The notes beneath the pieces were generated by a model, which saw nothing but the letters and a program-made list of their open reading frames with translations, was not told where the DNA came from and made no database searches. A stretch of DNA of 64,000 bases from Actinomadura sp. K4S16 (lineage in GTDB: Bacteria > Actinomycetota > Actinomycetes > Streptosporangiales > Streptosporangiaceae). Below are positions 51,840 to 60,939 of this stretch, one piece after another. Positions within the stretch are counted from its first letter, which is position 1; every line of letters starts with the position of its first letter. The stretch is from assembly GCF_008327685.1 (NCBI RefSeq), contig NZ_BDDE01000032.1, positions 1 through 64,000 of the forward strand, written 5' to 3'. Made by a program: the position numbers and the translations under genes.

Positions 51840-53921
51840 TCAGGCGGGCAGGGAGGCGACCCCCGGCTCCAGGAAGCGACCGCCCGCGGCCCGCTCGGCG
51901 ACGCCCGACCTGTCCAGGTACGGGGTGATGCCGCCGAGGTGGAACGGCCAGCCGGCGCCGAGGATCATGCACAGGTCGATGTCCTGCGCCGCCGCGACCA
52001 CGCCCTCGTCGAGCATGATCCGGATCTCGTCGGCGAGCGCGGCGAGCGCCCGGTCGAGGACCTGCTCCTCGGTGGACGGGCTCGTCCCGCCGGAGAAGAT
52101 CTCCACGACCTCGGGGTCGAGGGTGAAGTCGGGCAGGTACACGCCGCTCTTGCCGGCCGCGACCATCTTCGCCAGGTTGTCCGACAGCGGGAACCGGTCC
52201 GGGAAGGCCCCGTGCAGGGTCTCGTTGACGTGCAGCGCGATCGCCGGGCCGACCAGGCCCATCAGCACGAACGGCGGCATCGGCAGGCCGAGCGGGGCGG
52301 CGGCGCGCTCGGCCGCCTCGATCGGCGTGCCCTCGTCCACCGTCTTGACGATCTCGGCGAGCAGCCGCAGCAGGACGCGGTTGACGACGAAGGCCGGGGC
52401 GTCCTTGACCAGGACGCACGACTTCTTCAGCGCCTTGCCCGTGGCGAACGCCGTGGCGAGGGCCGCGTCGTCGGTCCGCTCGCCGCGGACGATCTCCAGC
52501 AGCGGCAGCACCGCGACCGGGTTGAAGAAGTGGAACCCGACCACCCGCTCGGGGTGCGCGAGCCCGGAGGCCATCTCGGTGACCGACAGCGAGGAGGTGT
52601 TGGTCGCGAGGACGCACTCCGCGGAGACGTACTCCTCGACCTCGGCGAACACCTTCTGCTTGACCGACATCTCCTCGAAGACGGCCTCGATGACGAAGTC
52701 GGCGTCGGCGAACGCGTCCTTGGTCAGCGAGCCGGTGATGAGCCCCTTGAGCCGGTTGGCCTTGTCGGGGGACAGCCGGCCCTTGCCGAGCAGCTTGTCG
52801 ATCTCGCCGTGCGCGTAGCCGACGCCCTTGTCCAGGCGCTCCTGGTCGAGGTCGGTCAGCACGACCGGCACCTCCAGGCGCCGCGCGAACAGCAGGGCGA
52901 GCTGGGAGGCCATCAGACCGGCGCCGACGACGCCGACCTTGGTGACCTTGCGGGCGAGCTCCTTGTCCGGCGCCCCGGCGGGCCTCTTCGCGCGCTTCTG
53001 GGTGAGGTCGAACGCGTACAGGCCGGCGCGCAGCTCGTCGCTCATGATGAGGTCCGCCAGGGCCTCGTCCTCGGCGGCGAAGCCCTCGTCGCGGGTGCGG
53101 TCCTTGGCGGCGGCGACCAGGTCCAGCGCCCGGGTGTAGGACGGGGCCGCGCCGTGCAGCTTGCCGTCCACGGTCCAGCGGGCCATCGCGACGGCGTCGT
53201 CCCACGCCTTGCCCTTGTCGACCTCGGGACGCCGGACGGTGATCTCGCCGTTCAGCACCCGGGCCGTCCAGGCCAGGGACTCCTCCAGGAAGTCGGCCGA
53301 GTCGAAGATCGCGTCGGCGATGCCCAGCTCGTAGGCCTGCGCGCCCTTGAGCATCCGGTTCTGGGACATGGGGTTCTCGATGACGACCTTGAGCGCCTTC
53401 TCCGCGCCGATCAGGTTCGGCAGCAGGTAGGTGCCGCCCCATCCGGGGACGAGGCCGAGGAACGCCTCGGGCAGCGCGAACGCCGGGACGCCGCGCGAGA
53501 TCGTCCGGTAGGTGCAGTGCAGGCCGACCTCGACGCCGCCGCCCATGGCAGCGCCGTTGTAGTAGGCGAAGGACGGGACGTCCAACTCGCCGAGGCGGCG
53601 GAACACGTCGTGGCCGAGCCGGCCGATGGCCGCCGCGTCCTCGCGCCGCCGGATCAGCGGGACGCCCTTGAGGTCGGCGCCGACCGCGAAGATGAACGGC
53701 TTGCCGGTGACGGCGACGGCCGCGATGTCGTCGCGGGCGGCGACGGCGTCGAGCGCGGCGTTCAGCTCGGCGAGCCCGCCGGGGCCGAACGTGTTGGGCT
53801 TGGTGTGGTCGAAGCCGTTGTCGAGCGTGATGAGCGCGAGCGTGCCCGCGCCGTACGGCAGCGTCACATCGCGGACATGCGCGTGCGTGACGACCTCGTC
53901 CTTGAAGATGTCAGGGTTCAC
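51840..53921 (-). CDS. fadB: Multifunctional 3-hydroxyacyl-CoA dehydrogenase / enoyl-CoA hydratase (FadB-like)
   Basis: A 693-residue fatty-acid beta-oxidation protein. The N-terminal hydratase part (about 1-310) has AVTGKPFIFAVGADLKG, NGAAMGGGVEVGLHC and LPEAFLGLVPGWGGTYLLP with the catalytic Glu residues. The dehydrogenase part begins KVGVVGAGLMASQLALLFA and has TNTSSLSVTEMA, HPERVVGFHFFNPV and KKSCVLVKDAPAFVVNRVL. GTG 53921 overlaps the thiolase stop (GTGA). With the thiolase it would form the beta-oxidation complex. Confidence 0.93.
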   Translation of the reverse strand: MNPDIFKDEVVTHAHVRDVTLPYGAGTLALITLDNGFDHTKPNTFGPGGLAELNAALDAVAARDDIAAVAVTGKPFIFAVGADLKGVPLIRRREDAAAIGRLGHDVFRRLGELDVPSFAYYNGAAMGGGVEVGLHCTYRTISRGVPAFALPEAFLGLVPGWGGTYLLPNLIGAEKALKVVIENPMSQNRMLKGAQAYELGIADAIFDSADFLEESLAWTARVLNGEITVRRPEVDKGKAWDDAVAMARWTVDGKLHGAAPSYTRALDLVAAAKDRTRDEGFAAEDEALADLIMSDELRAGLYAFDLTQKRAKRPAGAPDKELARKVTKVGVVGAGLMASQLALLFARRLEVPVVLTDLDQERLDKGVGYAHGEIDKLLGKGRLSPDKANRLKGLITGSLTKDAFADADFVIEAVFEEMSVKQKVFAEVEEYVSAECVLATNTSSLSVTEMASGLAHPERVVGFHFFNPVAVLPLLEIVRGERTDDAALATAFATGKALKKSCVLVKDAPAFVVNRVLLRLLAEIVKTVDEGTPIEAAERAAAPLGLPMPPFVLMGLVGPAIALHVNETLHGAFPDRFPLSDNLAKMVAAGKSGVYLPDFTLDPEVVEIFSGGTSPSTEEQVLDRALAALADEIRIMLDEGVVAAAQDIDLCMILGAGWPFHLGGITPYLDRSGVAERAAGGRFLEPGVASLPA

Positions 53922-55120
53922 TTGGCGCCCTCCCAGTTCACGTTCTCCCAGAGGACGGTTCCGCCCATGCCCATGCCGACGCACATCGTCGTCAGCCCGA
54001 ACCGGACGTCCGTGCGCTCCTCGAAAAGGCGGGACAGCTGGTTCATGAGCCGCACGCCGGACGAGGCGAGGGGATGGCCGAGGGCGATCGCGCCGCCCCA
54101 CGGGTTCACCCGCGCGTCGTCGTCGGCGATCTTGAAGTGCTCCAGGAACGCGAGCACCTGCACGGCGAACGCCTCGTTGATCTCGATGAGGCCGATGTCG
54201 TCCATGGTCAGCGAGTTGCGGGCGAGGAGCTTCTCGGTCGCGGGGACCGGCCCGACGCCCATGACCTCGGGCTCCACACCGGCGAACGCGAAGTCGACGA
54301 GCCGCATCCGCGGCGTGAGGCCGAGCTCGCGCGCGGCGTCCTCGGCCGCGAGGAGGCAGGCGGTGGCGCCGTCGTTGAGGCCCGCGGCGTTGCCCGCGGT
54401 GACGTTGCCGTGCACGCGGAACGGGGTCTTCAGCGCGGCCAGGCTCTCCATCGTCGTGCCGGGGCGCGGAGGCTCGTCCTCGGCGGCGAGCCCCCAACCC
54501 AGCTCGGCGGACCGGACCGCGGTGGGCACCAGGTCGGGCTGGATCTTTCCGGCCGCGTACGCCTCGGCGACCTTCCGCTGGCTGCGCACCGCGTAGGCGT
54601 CGGCGCGCTCCTTGGTGATGCCGGGGAACCGGTCGTGCAGGTTCTCCGCCGTCGAGCCCATGACCAGGGCGGACGGGTCTACCAGCTTGTCGGCGAGGAA
54701 CCGCGGGTTCGGGTCGACGCCCTCGCCCATCGGGTGCCGGCCCATGTGCTCGACGCCGCCCGCGATGGCGACGTCGTAGGAGCCGAACGAGATGCCGGCG
54801 CCGGTCGTGGTCACGGCGGTCATCGCGCCCGCGCACATCCGGTCGACGGCGAAGCCGGGGACGCTCTTCGGCAGCCCGGCCAGCACGGCGGCGGACCGCC
54901 CGATGGTCAGGCCCTGGTCCCCGGTCTGGGTGGTGGCGGCGATGGCGACCTCGTCCACCCGCTCGGGCGGGAGGGACGGGTTGCGGCGCATCAGCTCGCG
55001 GATCGCGCGGACGACCATGTCGTCGGCGCGGGTCTGCGCGTACAGGCCCTTGGGGCCGGCCTTGCCGAACGGCGTGCGGACGCCGTCGACGAACACGACG
55101 TCGCGTGCGGTGCGAGGCAC
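53918..55120 (-). CDS. fadA: Acetyl-CoA acyltransferase (thiolase, FadA-like)
   Basis: A 400-residue thiolase cleaving 3-ketoacyl-CoA. The nucleophilic Cys lies in DRMCAGAMTAV (about residue 95), the His in NPWGGAIALGHPLASSG and the second Cys in TTMCVGMGMGG. The start is GTG 55120 after GGGAGGAC. It is the first gene of the fadA-fadB unit; its 5' leader has an 11-base-arm hairpin (55163-55190) and two operator-like repeats. Confidence 0.93.
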   Translation of the reverse strand: MPRTARDVVFVDGVRTPFGKAGPKGLYAQTRADDMVVRAIRELMRRNPSLPPERVDEVAIAATTQTGDQGLTIGRSAAVLAGLPKSVPGFAVDRMCAGAMTAVTTTGAGISFGSYDVAIAGGVEHMGRHPMGEGVDPNPRFLADKLVDPSALVMGSTAENLHDRFPGITKERADAYAVRSQRKVAEAYAAGKIQPDLVPTAVRSAELGWGLAAEDEPPRPGTTMESLAALKTPFRVHGNVTAGNAAGLNDGATACLLAAEDAARELGLTPRMRLVDFAFAGVEPEVMGVGPVPATEKLLARNSLTMDDIGLIEINEAFAVQVLAFLEHFKIADDDARVNPWGGAIALGHPLASSGVRLMNQLSRLFEERTDVRFGLTTMCVGMGMGGTVLWENVNWEGAK

Positions 55121-55162
55121 GGGTCGTCCTCCCTGGGATGGACTCTGATGGAGGTGTCGAGC

Positions 55163-55246
55163 CTCGTGCCGCCCCTGCCGGCGGCACGAGTACCCGCATC
55201 AGCGATGCTACTCGCTGGTAACCCTCAATGCTACTCGTCAGTAACC
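55163..55246. promoter_or_regulatory. Duplicated operator-like repeats and leader hairpin of the fad region
   Basis: Two direct repeats, 55205-55223 and 55228-55246, match at 16 of 19 positions; each contains a TACT-N4-(A/G)GTA half-palindrome (perfect in the second). They suggest tandem binding of a TetR-type fatty-acid regulator between the divergent fadA and acyl-CoA synthetase genes. A perfect hairpin (CTCGTGCCGCC 55163-55173, GGCGGCACGAG 55180-55190) lies between the repeats and the fadA start. Confidence 0.55.
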
Positions 55247-55353
55247 ACTGACGCGGTGCTCAGCGGCCGGATGCCCGCCGGCATGGGCCCTGGTGCCCTT
55301 GTTCGGTTCATGACGGATGGGTAGCGTGACCCGAAATCACCGGAGGAGGCACG

Positions 55354-57129
55354 GTGACCCACGCGAGGCCCGCGTACCGGCCGGGGGTGCGCCGCCGGAT
55401 CGGGCACATCCGCGACCTCGCGGCGCTGCTGCTGCGCACCGGCCTGCTGTTCTCCGGCGGACCCCGCCGGCTCCTCCGGCAGCTCGGCACGCTGCGCCGC
55501 TGGGGCACCTCGCTCGCGGGGCTGGTCGCCTCCGCCGCCGCCCGCTCCCCGTCGCGCCCCGCCCTGATCGACGACGAGGGCGAGCTGACGTTCGCCGAAC
55601 TGGACGAGCAGGCCGCCCGCCTCGCCGCCGGACTGCCCCTGCACGGCCCCCGCCCCCGCGTCGGCGTCCTGTGCCGCAACCACCGCGGCATGGCCCTGAC
55701 CCTCCTCGCGTGCTCCCGGCGCGGGGCCGAGGTCGTGCTGCTCAACACCGGTTTCGGAACGGGCCAGATCCGCGCCGTGCTCGGCGAGCTGCGCCCCACC
55801 CTGCTCGTCGCGGACGCCGAGTTCGCGCCGCTGCTGGCGAACGTCCCGATCGCGCTGCGCCGGAACGTGCTGTGGGCCGACCGCCGGCCGCCGGCCGCGG
55901 CCCCGCTCTCGGCGCCCGTCCCCGCCGCGACGCTGCCGCCGCCCCGCACTTCCCCGGACCTCGCGCCCGTCCCCGCCGACCAGGGCGGCCCGAGCATCGA
56001 GGAGATCATCCGCTCGACGCCGCCGGCCGCCGCCGCGCCGCCGCAGATCCAGAGCCGGACGATCATGCTGAGCTCGGGGACCACCGGACGACCCAAGGGC
56101 GCCCGCCGCCCGCCCCGCCCGGGCCTGTGGCCGCTGGCCTCGGTGACGTCCCGGATCCCGCTGCGCGCCCGGCAGACCATGATCGTCGAGGCGCCGCTGT
56201 TCCACACCTGGGGCTACGCCGCGCTGCAGATGGCGTGGGCGCTGCGTGCGCCGGTCGTCCTGCACCGCCGCTTCGACCCCGAGCAGACGCTGCGGACGAT
56301 CGCCTCCTACCGCGACGTCACGGTGTTCGCCGTCCCGGTCATGCTGCAGCGAGTCCTCGACCTGGCGCCCGAGGTCCGCGCCGAGTACGACACGTCCTCG
56401 CTGCGGATCGCGGCGCTGGGCGGCTCCGCGCTGCCCGGCGACCTCGCCACCCGGTTCATGGACGCGTTCGGCGACCGGCTCTACAACATCTACGGCTCCA
56501 CCGAGGCGTCCTGGGTGTCCATCGCGACCCCGCGCGAACTGCGGCTCGACCCGCGCACCGCCGGGCGCCCGCCCCGCAACACCTCGCTGGCGATCCTCGA
56601 CGACGAGGGCCGCCGGGTGGGCCGCTCCACCCGCGGGCACATCTTCGCCGCGAACGAGCTGCTGTTCGAGGGCTACACCGGCGGCGAGCCGATGGAGGTC
56701 CGCGACGGGCTGCTCGCCACCGGCGACCTCGGCCACATCGACCACCGCGGACTGCTGTTCGTGGACGGCCGCGGCGACGGCATGATCGTGTCCGGCGGCG
56801 AGAACATCGTCCCCCGCGACGTGGAGGACGCCCTGCTGCGGATGCCGGAGATCCGCGAGGTCGCGGTCACCGGCGTGTCCGACCCCGAATGGGGGCAGCG
56901 CCTCGCCGCGTACATCGTCCTGCGGCCCGGCGCGGGGCTCGACGCCGACGCCGTGCGCGCCTACGTGCACGCGCAGGTCGCCCGGTACGCGGTGCCCCGC
57001 GACGTGTACTTCATCCCCGAGCTGCCGCGCAACGCCACCGGCAAGGTCGTGCACCGCTGGCTGACCGCCCGCCCCGACCGGCCCGAGCCCGAGGGCCGCG
57101 TCGCGTGGCCGCAGCCCCCGCTGCGTTGA
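55354..57129 (+). CDS. Acyl-CoA synthetase (AMP-forming)
   Basis: A 591-residue ANL-superfamily ligase. The AMP-binding loop is MLSSGTTGRPKGARRP, followed by YNIYGSTEASWVSIATPREL, TGDLGHIDHRGLLFVDGRGDGMIVSGGENIVPRDVED and the catalytic Lys in RNATGKVVHRWL. GTG 55354 follows GGAGGAGG. The long N-terminal helix region before residue 60 is typical of actinobacterial fatty-acid CoA ligases. It would activate fatty acids for the divergent fadA-fadB genes. Confidence 0.92.
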   Translation: MTHARPAYRPGVRRRIGHIRDLAALLLRTGLLFSGGPRRLLRQLGTLRRWGTSLAGLVASAAARSPSRPALIDDEGELTFAELDEQAARLAAGLPLHGPRPRVGVLCRNHRGMALTLLACSRRGAEVVLLNTGFGTGQIRAVLGELRPTLLVADAEFAPLLANVPIALRRNVLWADRRPPAAAPLSAPVPAATLPPPRTSPDLAPVPADQGGPSIEEIIRSTPPAAAAPPQIQSRTIMLSSGTTGRPKGARRPPRPGLWPLASVTSRIPLRARQTMIVEAPLFHTWGYAALQMAWALRAPVVLHRRFDPEQTLRTIASYRDVTVFAVPVMLQRVLDLAPEVRAEYDTSSLRIAALGGSALPGDLATRFMDAFGDRLYNIYGSTEASWVSIATPRELRLDPRTAGRPPRNTSLAILDDEGRRVGRSTRGHIFAANELLFEGYTGGEPMEVRDGLLATGDLGHIDHRGLLFVDGRGDGMIVSGGENIVPRDVEDALLRMPEIREVAVTGVSDPEWGQRLAAYIVLRPGAGLDADAVRAYVHAQVARYAVPRDVYFIPELPRNATGKVVHRWLTARPDRPEPEGRVAWPQPPLR

Positions 57130-57286
57130 TTCACTCCCGGCCCACTTCGCTCGCCTTGCGGCTCGCTATGTGACCGGGCCTGGGCGAATGCGGCATCGCT
57201 TCGCGATCTGCCCGGTTCCGCTCGCCTCCGGCTTCGCTCCACCGGCCAGGTCACGCGTTCGCGTGCGTGGCCGATCGAAGCAGGCC
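57130..57286. repeat. Palindrome-rich GC intergenic segment
   Basis: 157 bases between convergent genes with several short palindromes (for example ATCGC-TTC-GCGAT and CGCGTTCGCG) and repeats of GCTTCGCT/GCTCGCC-like motifs. It resembles REP-like intergenic elements and may help end transcription from both sides. No gene is seen. Confidence 0.4.
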
Positions 57287-58471
57287 CTAGGCGGCGAGGA
57301 CGGGGCCGGCGGACGTCGGCAGCCGGACCGTGATCGACAGGCCGCCGTCCGGCCGCGGGACGGTGTCGACCGCGCCGCCGTGCGCGCCGACGACCGCCCG
57401 CACGATCGACAGGCCGAGGCCCGCGCCGTCCTTCGACCCCGTCCGGTCCGCGCGCAGCCGCCGGAACGGCTCGAAGATCGTCGCCACCTCGTAGGACGGC
57501 ACGGGCCGCCCCGTGTTGACCACCCGCAGGAACGCCTCGCCGTCCCGGACGCCCGTGCTCACCCAGATCCGCCCGTCCCGCACGTTGTACTTCACGGCGT
57601 TCTCCAGCAGGTTCACCGCGCACCGCTCCAGCAGCACCGGGTCGCCGGCCACCGCGGCCGGGCCGAGCCGCGCCTCGACGTCCACGGCCGCCTCCTCCGC
57701 CTGCCCCTCGACCTGGTCGAGCGCGCTGCGCACCACGTCCTCCAGCGGCGTCTCGGCCCGGGTCGCCAGCTCCCGCTCGGACTTCGCGAGCAGCAGCAGC
57801 CCCTCGATGAGCCGCTCGTGGCGCGCGGTGTTGCCGAGCAGGACGTCCGCGAGCGCCCTGGTCTCCGGCGGGCTCCGGCGGCTCGCCAGCGCGACTTCCA
57901 GCACCGTCCGGTTGATGGTCAGCGGCGTGCGCAGCTCGTGCGAGGCGTTCGCGACGAACCGGCGCTGGGCGTCGAACGCGCGGTTCAGCCGGTCCAGCAT
58001 CCGGTCGAAGGTGTCGGCCAGGTCCTTGATCTCGTCCTGCGGGCCGTCCAGCGCGATCCGCTCGTGCAGGTTGCTCTCCGACAGCCGCCGCGCCGTCGCG
58101 GTCACCGTGTGCAGCGGCCGCAGCATCCGCCCCGCCACCACGTACCCGATCACGACGGCCAGGACGCCGAGCACCAGCATCGTCACCAGGGAGCTCTGCA
58201 GCAGCTGCTCCAGGACGTCGTGCTTCTGCCGGGCCAGCTCCCGGTCGGCGTCGGCCTTCAGCTTCACCAGCTCGCTGACGTCGCCGTTGATGGCCAGCGC
58301 CCGCAGCCGCGTGATCGTCGTCGCGTCCACGCTCTGCCGCGACGTGAACCGGTTGTCCATCGTCCTGACGGTCAGCAGGTACGTCACCGCGACCAGCGCG
58401 GCCGACGTGACGAGGAACAGCGACCCGTACACCAGCGTGAGCCGCGTCCTGACGCTCAGCCTCTTCACCAT
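57287..58471 (-). CDS. Two-component sensor histidine kinase
   Basis: A 394-residue membrane kinase: first helix about 10-33, a ~55-residue extracytoplasmic loop, second helix about 93-113, a HAMP domain, then the dimerisation helix with His178 in NASHELRTPL, and an ATPase domain with NLLENAVKYNV and GLGLSIVRAVVGAHGG. ATG 58471 lies 7 bases inside the regulator gene's end, so the pair is coupled. The signal is not known. Confidence 0.92.
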   Translation of the reverse strand: MVKRLSVRTRLTLVYGSLFLVTSAALVAVTYLLTVRTMDNRFTSRQSVDATTITRLRALAINGDVSELVKLKADADRELARQKHDVLEQLLQSSLVTMLVLGVLAVVIGYVVAGRMLRPLHTVTATARRLSESNLHERIALDGPQDEIKDLADTFDRMLDRLNRAFDAQRRFVANASHELRTPLTINRTVLEVALASRRSPPETRALADVLLGNTARHERLIEGLLLLAKSERELATRAETPLEDVVRSALDQVEGQAEEAAVDVEARLGPAAVAGDPVLLERCAVNLLENAVKYNVRDGRIWVSTGVRDGEAFLRVVNTGRPVPSYEVATIFEPFRRLRADRTGSKDGAGLGLSIVRAVVGAHGGAVDTVPRPDGGLSITVRLPTSAGPVLAA

Positions 58472-59127
58472 GCCTCCAGCCGGTACCCGGACCCGGTCAC
58501 CGTCTCGATCACCGGCGGCTGCCCGAGCTTGCGCCGCAGCGTCGCCATCGTGACCCGGACGATGTTGCTGAACGGGTCGATGTTCTCGTCCCACGCCCGC
58601 TCCAGCAGCCGCTCGGCGCTCACCACGCCGCCCTCCGCCCGCAGCAGCTCCTCCAGCACGGCGAACTCCTTGTTCGTCAGCCGCAGCTCCCGCCCGTCCC
58701 GCGCGGCCTTCCGCCGGTACGGGTCGAGCCGGATGCCCCGCCCCTCAAGGACGGGCGGCACCGGCGGCCCCGACCTGCGCGCCAGCGCCCGCACCCGCGC
58801 CACCAGCTCGCCGAACACGAACGGCTTCGGCAGGTAGTCGTCGGCGCCGAGCGACAGCCCGTCCACCCGGTCGTCGACGTCCCCGGACGCGGTCAGCATG
58901 AGGATCCGCGCGCGGCTCCGCCGCCCCACCAGCTCCCGGCACACGTCGTCGCCGTGGACCATGGGCAGGTCCCGGTCGAGGACCACCACGTCGTACTCGT
59001 TGTACGAGGCCCGCTCCAGCGCGGCGTCGCCGTCGTAGACCACGTCGACGGCCATGGCCTCGTCCCGCAGTCCCTCGGCGATCGTGTCCGCGAGCACCCG
59101 CTCGTCCTCGACGATCAGTACACGCAT
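58465..59127 (-). CDS. OmpR-type response regulator
   Basis: A 220-residue regulator. The receiver has phospho-acceptor Asp51 (VVVLDRDLP), an acidic pocket in VEDER and the Lys of GADDYLPKPF; the C-terminal winged helix has LTNKEFAVLEELLRAEGGVVSAERLLERAWDE and VRVTMATLRRKLG. ATG 59127 (MRVLIVEDE) is the family-style start; ATG 59139 is possible. It acts with the overlapping histidine kinase gene. Targets are unknown. Confidence 0.92.
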   Translation of the reverse strand: MRVLIVEDERVLADTIAEGLRDEAMAVDVVYDGDAALERASYNEYDVVVLDRDLPMVHGDDVCRELVGRRSRARILMLTASGDVDDRVDGLSLGADDYLPKPFVFGELVARVRALARRSGPPVPPVLEGRGIRLDPYRRKAARDGRELRLTNKEFAVLEELLRAEGGVVSAERLLERAWDENIDPFSNIVRVTMATLRRKLGQPPVIETVTGSGYRLEAW

Positions 59128-59178
59128 GCCGCCGAGCATGCCGCCCCAAGGGTTAAACCCCGATAAGCCCGGGAGGCT

Positions 59179-59793
59179 TCAGACGCCGGCGAGTCTCCAC
59201 AGCCTGTCGACCGGGGCTTGCGCGAAGAGCAGCAGCAGCGCGAAGTAGGAGACGCCGGGGAAGGCCGCGACCACGGCCAGGCCCACGGCGAGCAGCGCCA
59301 CGTTCGACAGCGCGCCCCGGACCGACTCGATCGTCGGCGGATCGGACTCCAGCGCGACGTCGGGGTCGCGGTAGGAGATCACCGTCAGCGCGGTCTGGAG
59401 GACGCACGCGACGAGGATGTTCCCGATGTACAGCATCACGGTGAAGCGGTCGTCCCCCGGATAGGAGGCCGCCATCTCCGTCGGGAACGGCAGGATCACG
59501 ATGGCCAGCAGCCATCCCGTGTTCACCAGCATCAGCGCCCGCGTGTAGCCGCCGATGTGCTCGAACACCCGGTGGTGGACGAACCACAGCCGGATGATCA
59601 CCACGAAGCTGAGGACGAAGCTCCCGATCTGCGCCCAGTGCCCCGTGATCACCTCGACCGACCGCTGGTGCGCGCTCACCGCCTCCGGCACCACGTCGAC
59701 CAGCGGCAGCACCAGCAGCGTCACGGCGATCGCCACGACGGCGTCGGTGAACAGAACAAGCCGGTCAGGATCCCGAGACACCGCCCGCGCCAT
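59179..59793 (-). CDS. TMEM175-family (DUF1211) channel-like protein
   Basis: A 204-residue membrane protein with about six helices. The first helix has the family's channel motif in the form RLVLFTDAVVAIAVTLLVLPL (FSDAVFAIAxTLL in most members), followed by RLWFVHHRVFEHIGGYTRALMLVN. Bacterial TMEM175 proteins form leaky potassium channels. The gene is 51 bases upstream, in genomic position, of the regulator start and is read in the same direction. Confidence 0.87.
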   Translation of the reverse strand: MARAVSRDPDRLVLFTDAVVAIAVTLLVLPLVDVVPEAVSAHQRSVEVITGHWAQIGSFVLSFVVIIRLWFVHHRVFEHIGGYTRALMLVNTGWLLAIVILPFPTEMAASYPGDDRFTVMLYIGNILVACVLQTALTVISYRDPDVALESDPPTIESVRGALSNVALLAVGLAVVAAFPGVSYFALLLLFAQAPVDRLWRLAGV

Positions 59794-59850
59794 AACTCAG
59801 GACCCTACAGCGGCGGCCTTCATCGTCCCAGCTCAGCGCGCATCCCCCCG

Positions 59851-60753
59851 TCAGTCGACCAGGAGCACGAGCTTCCCGCGCACCTTCCCGCCCTCGCCGG
59901 CGCGGTGCGCCTCCGCGATATCGGCGAGCGGGAAGGTCCGCACGGCCGGCGGCGAGAAGCGCCCCGCCTCGATCAGCGGCCCGATCTCGCCGAGCACGTG
60001 GACCGCGCGACCGGCGTCCCCGCGGCTGAACCGCACCCTGTGCTCCCGGGCGCCGATGAAGTCGGCGACCGTGACGACGCGCTCCGCACCGCCGGCGAGC
60101 CCGATCAGCTCGGGCAGCACCCCGCTCCCGGCGACGTCGAGCGCCAGGTCGACGCCGTCCTGCGCCAGCGCGCGCACCCGCTCGACGAGCCCCTCGCCGT
60201 AGACGACCGGCTCGGCCCCCAGGGAACGCAGGTACTCCTGGTTCCCCGGACCGGCGGTGCCGATCACACGCGCGCCGCGCACCACGGCGAGTTGGACCGC
60301 GGCGCCGCCGACGCTCCCGGACGCGCCGTTGACGAGCAGCGTCGCGCCGTCCCCGACGCCGAGCTGGTCGAGCGCGCGCGTGGCCGTCTCGATGGCCGCC
60401 GGCAGCGCCGCGGCGCGGGCGAAGTCGAGCGAGGGCGGGATCGGCGCGTAGTGGGACAGCACTGCCAGCTCGGCCTGGGCCGCCCCTTCGACGCAGAAGC
60501 CGAACACGCGATCGCCGACGGCCGCGTCCGCCACACCCTCGCCGATCTCGTCGACGACCCCCGCCGCCTCGTAGCCCAGGGTCTGCGGGAGCTCCGGATC
60601 CATCTGCCCCTGGCGCTTCTTCCAGTCGCTGGCGCTCACCCCGGCCGCCCGCACCGCGATCCGGACCTGCCCGGGCCCCGGATGAGGATCAGGCAGGTCG
60701 ACGAGCTCCAATACCTCGGGACCGCCGAACCGGTCGAAACGAACGGCCTTCAT
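59851..60753 (-). CDS. MDR-family NADP-dependent oxidoreductase (quinone-reductase type)
   Basis: A 300-residue medium-chain reductase without the zinc-binding Cys set. It has the GroES-like start MKAVRFDRFGGPEVLELVDLPDP, YEAAGVVDEIGEGV and the cofactor loop LLVNGASGSVGGAAVQLAV. ATG 60753 is clear. The family reduces quinones or enones with NADPH; the substrate is unknown. Confidence 0.9.
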   Translation of the reverse strand: MKAVRFDRFGGPEVLELVDLPDPHPGPGQVRIAVRAAGVSASDWKKRQGQMDPELPQTLGYEAAGVVDEIGEGVADAAVGDRVFGFCVEGAAQAELAVLSHYAPIPPSLDFARAAALPAAIETATRALDQLGVGDGATLLVNGASGSVGGAAVQLAVVRGARVIGTAGPGNQEYLRSLGAEPVVYGEGLVERVRALAQDGVDLALDVAGSGVLPELIGLAGGAERVVTVADFIGAREHRVRFSRGDAGRAVHVLGEIGPLIEAGRFSPPAVRTFPLADIAEAHRAGEGGKVRGKLVLLVD

Positions 60754-60884
60754 CGTGTGCTCCGTTCCAGCCCCCGCGGGCATGCGTCGTCGGGCTCTGG
60801 TCGACCAGCGAATCAGACCCCACCGACGATCCGCCCTCAAACCGAGCCCGGGCGGCGCCGCGGCTCGTCCAGCGTCAGCGAACT

Positions 60885-60904
60885 GCTGAGAGGGAGCTCT
60901 CAGC
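60885..60904. promoter_or_regulatory. Inverted repeat between oxidoreductase and HAD genes
   Basis: A perfect 8-base inverted repeat, GCTGAGAG (60885-60892) and CTCTCAGC (60897-60904), 36 bases before the HAD start. TAGTCT near 60928 could be a -10 for that gene, which would place the repeat near its -35. It may be an operator for one or both divergent genes. Confidence 0.4.
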
Positions 60905-60939
60905 GCGGCCAGAACCGTCGGGCGTCCTAGTCTCCAGAC

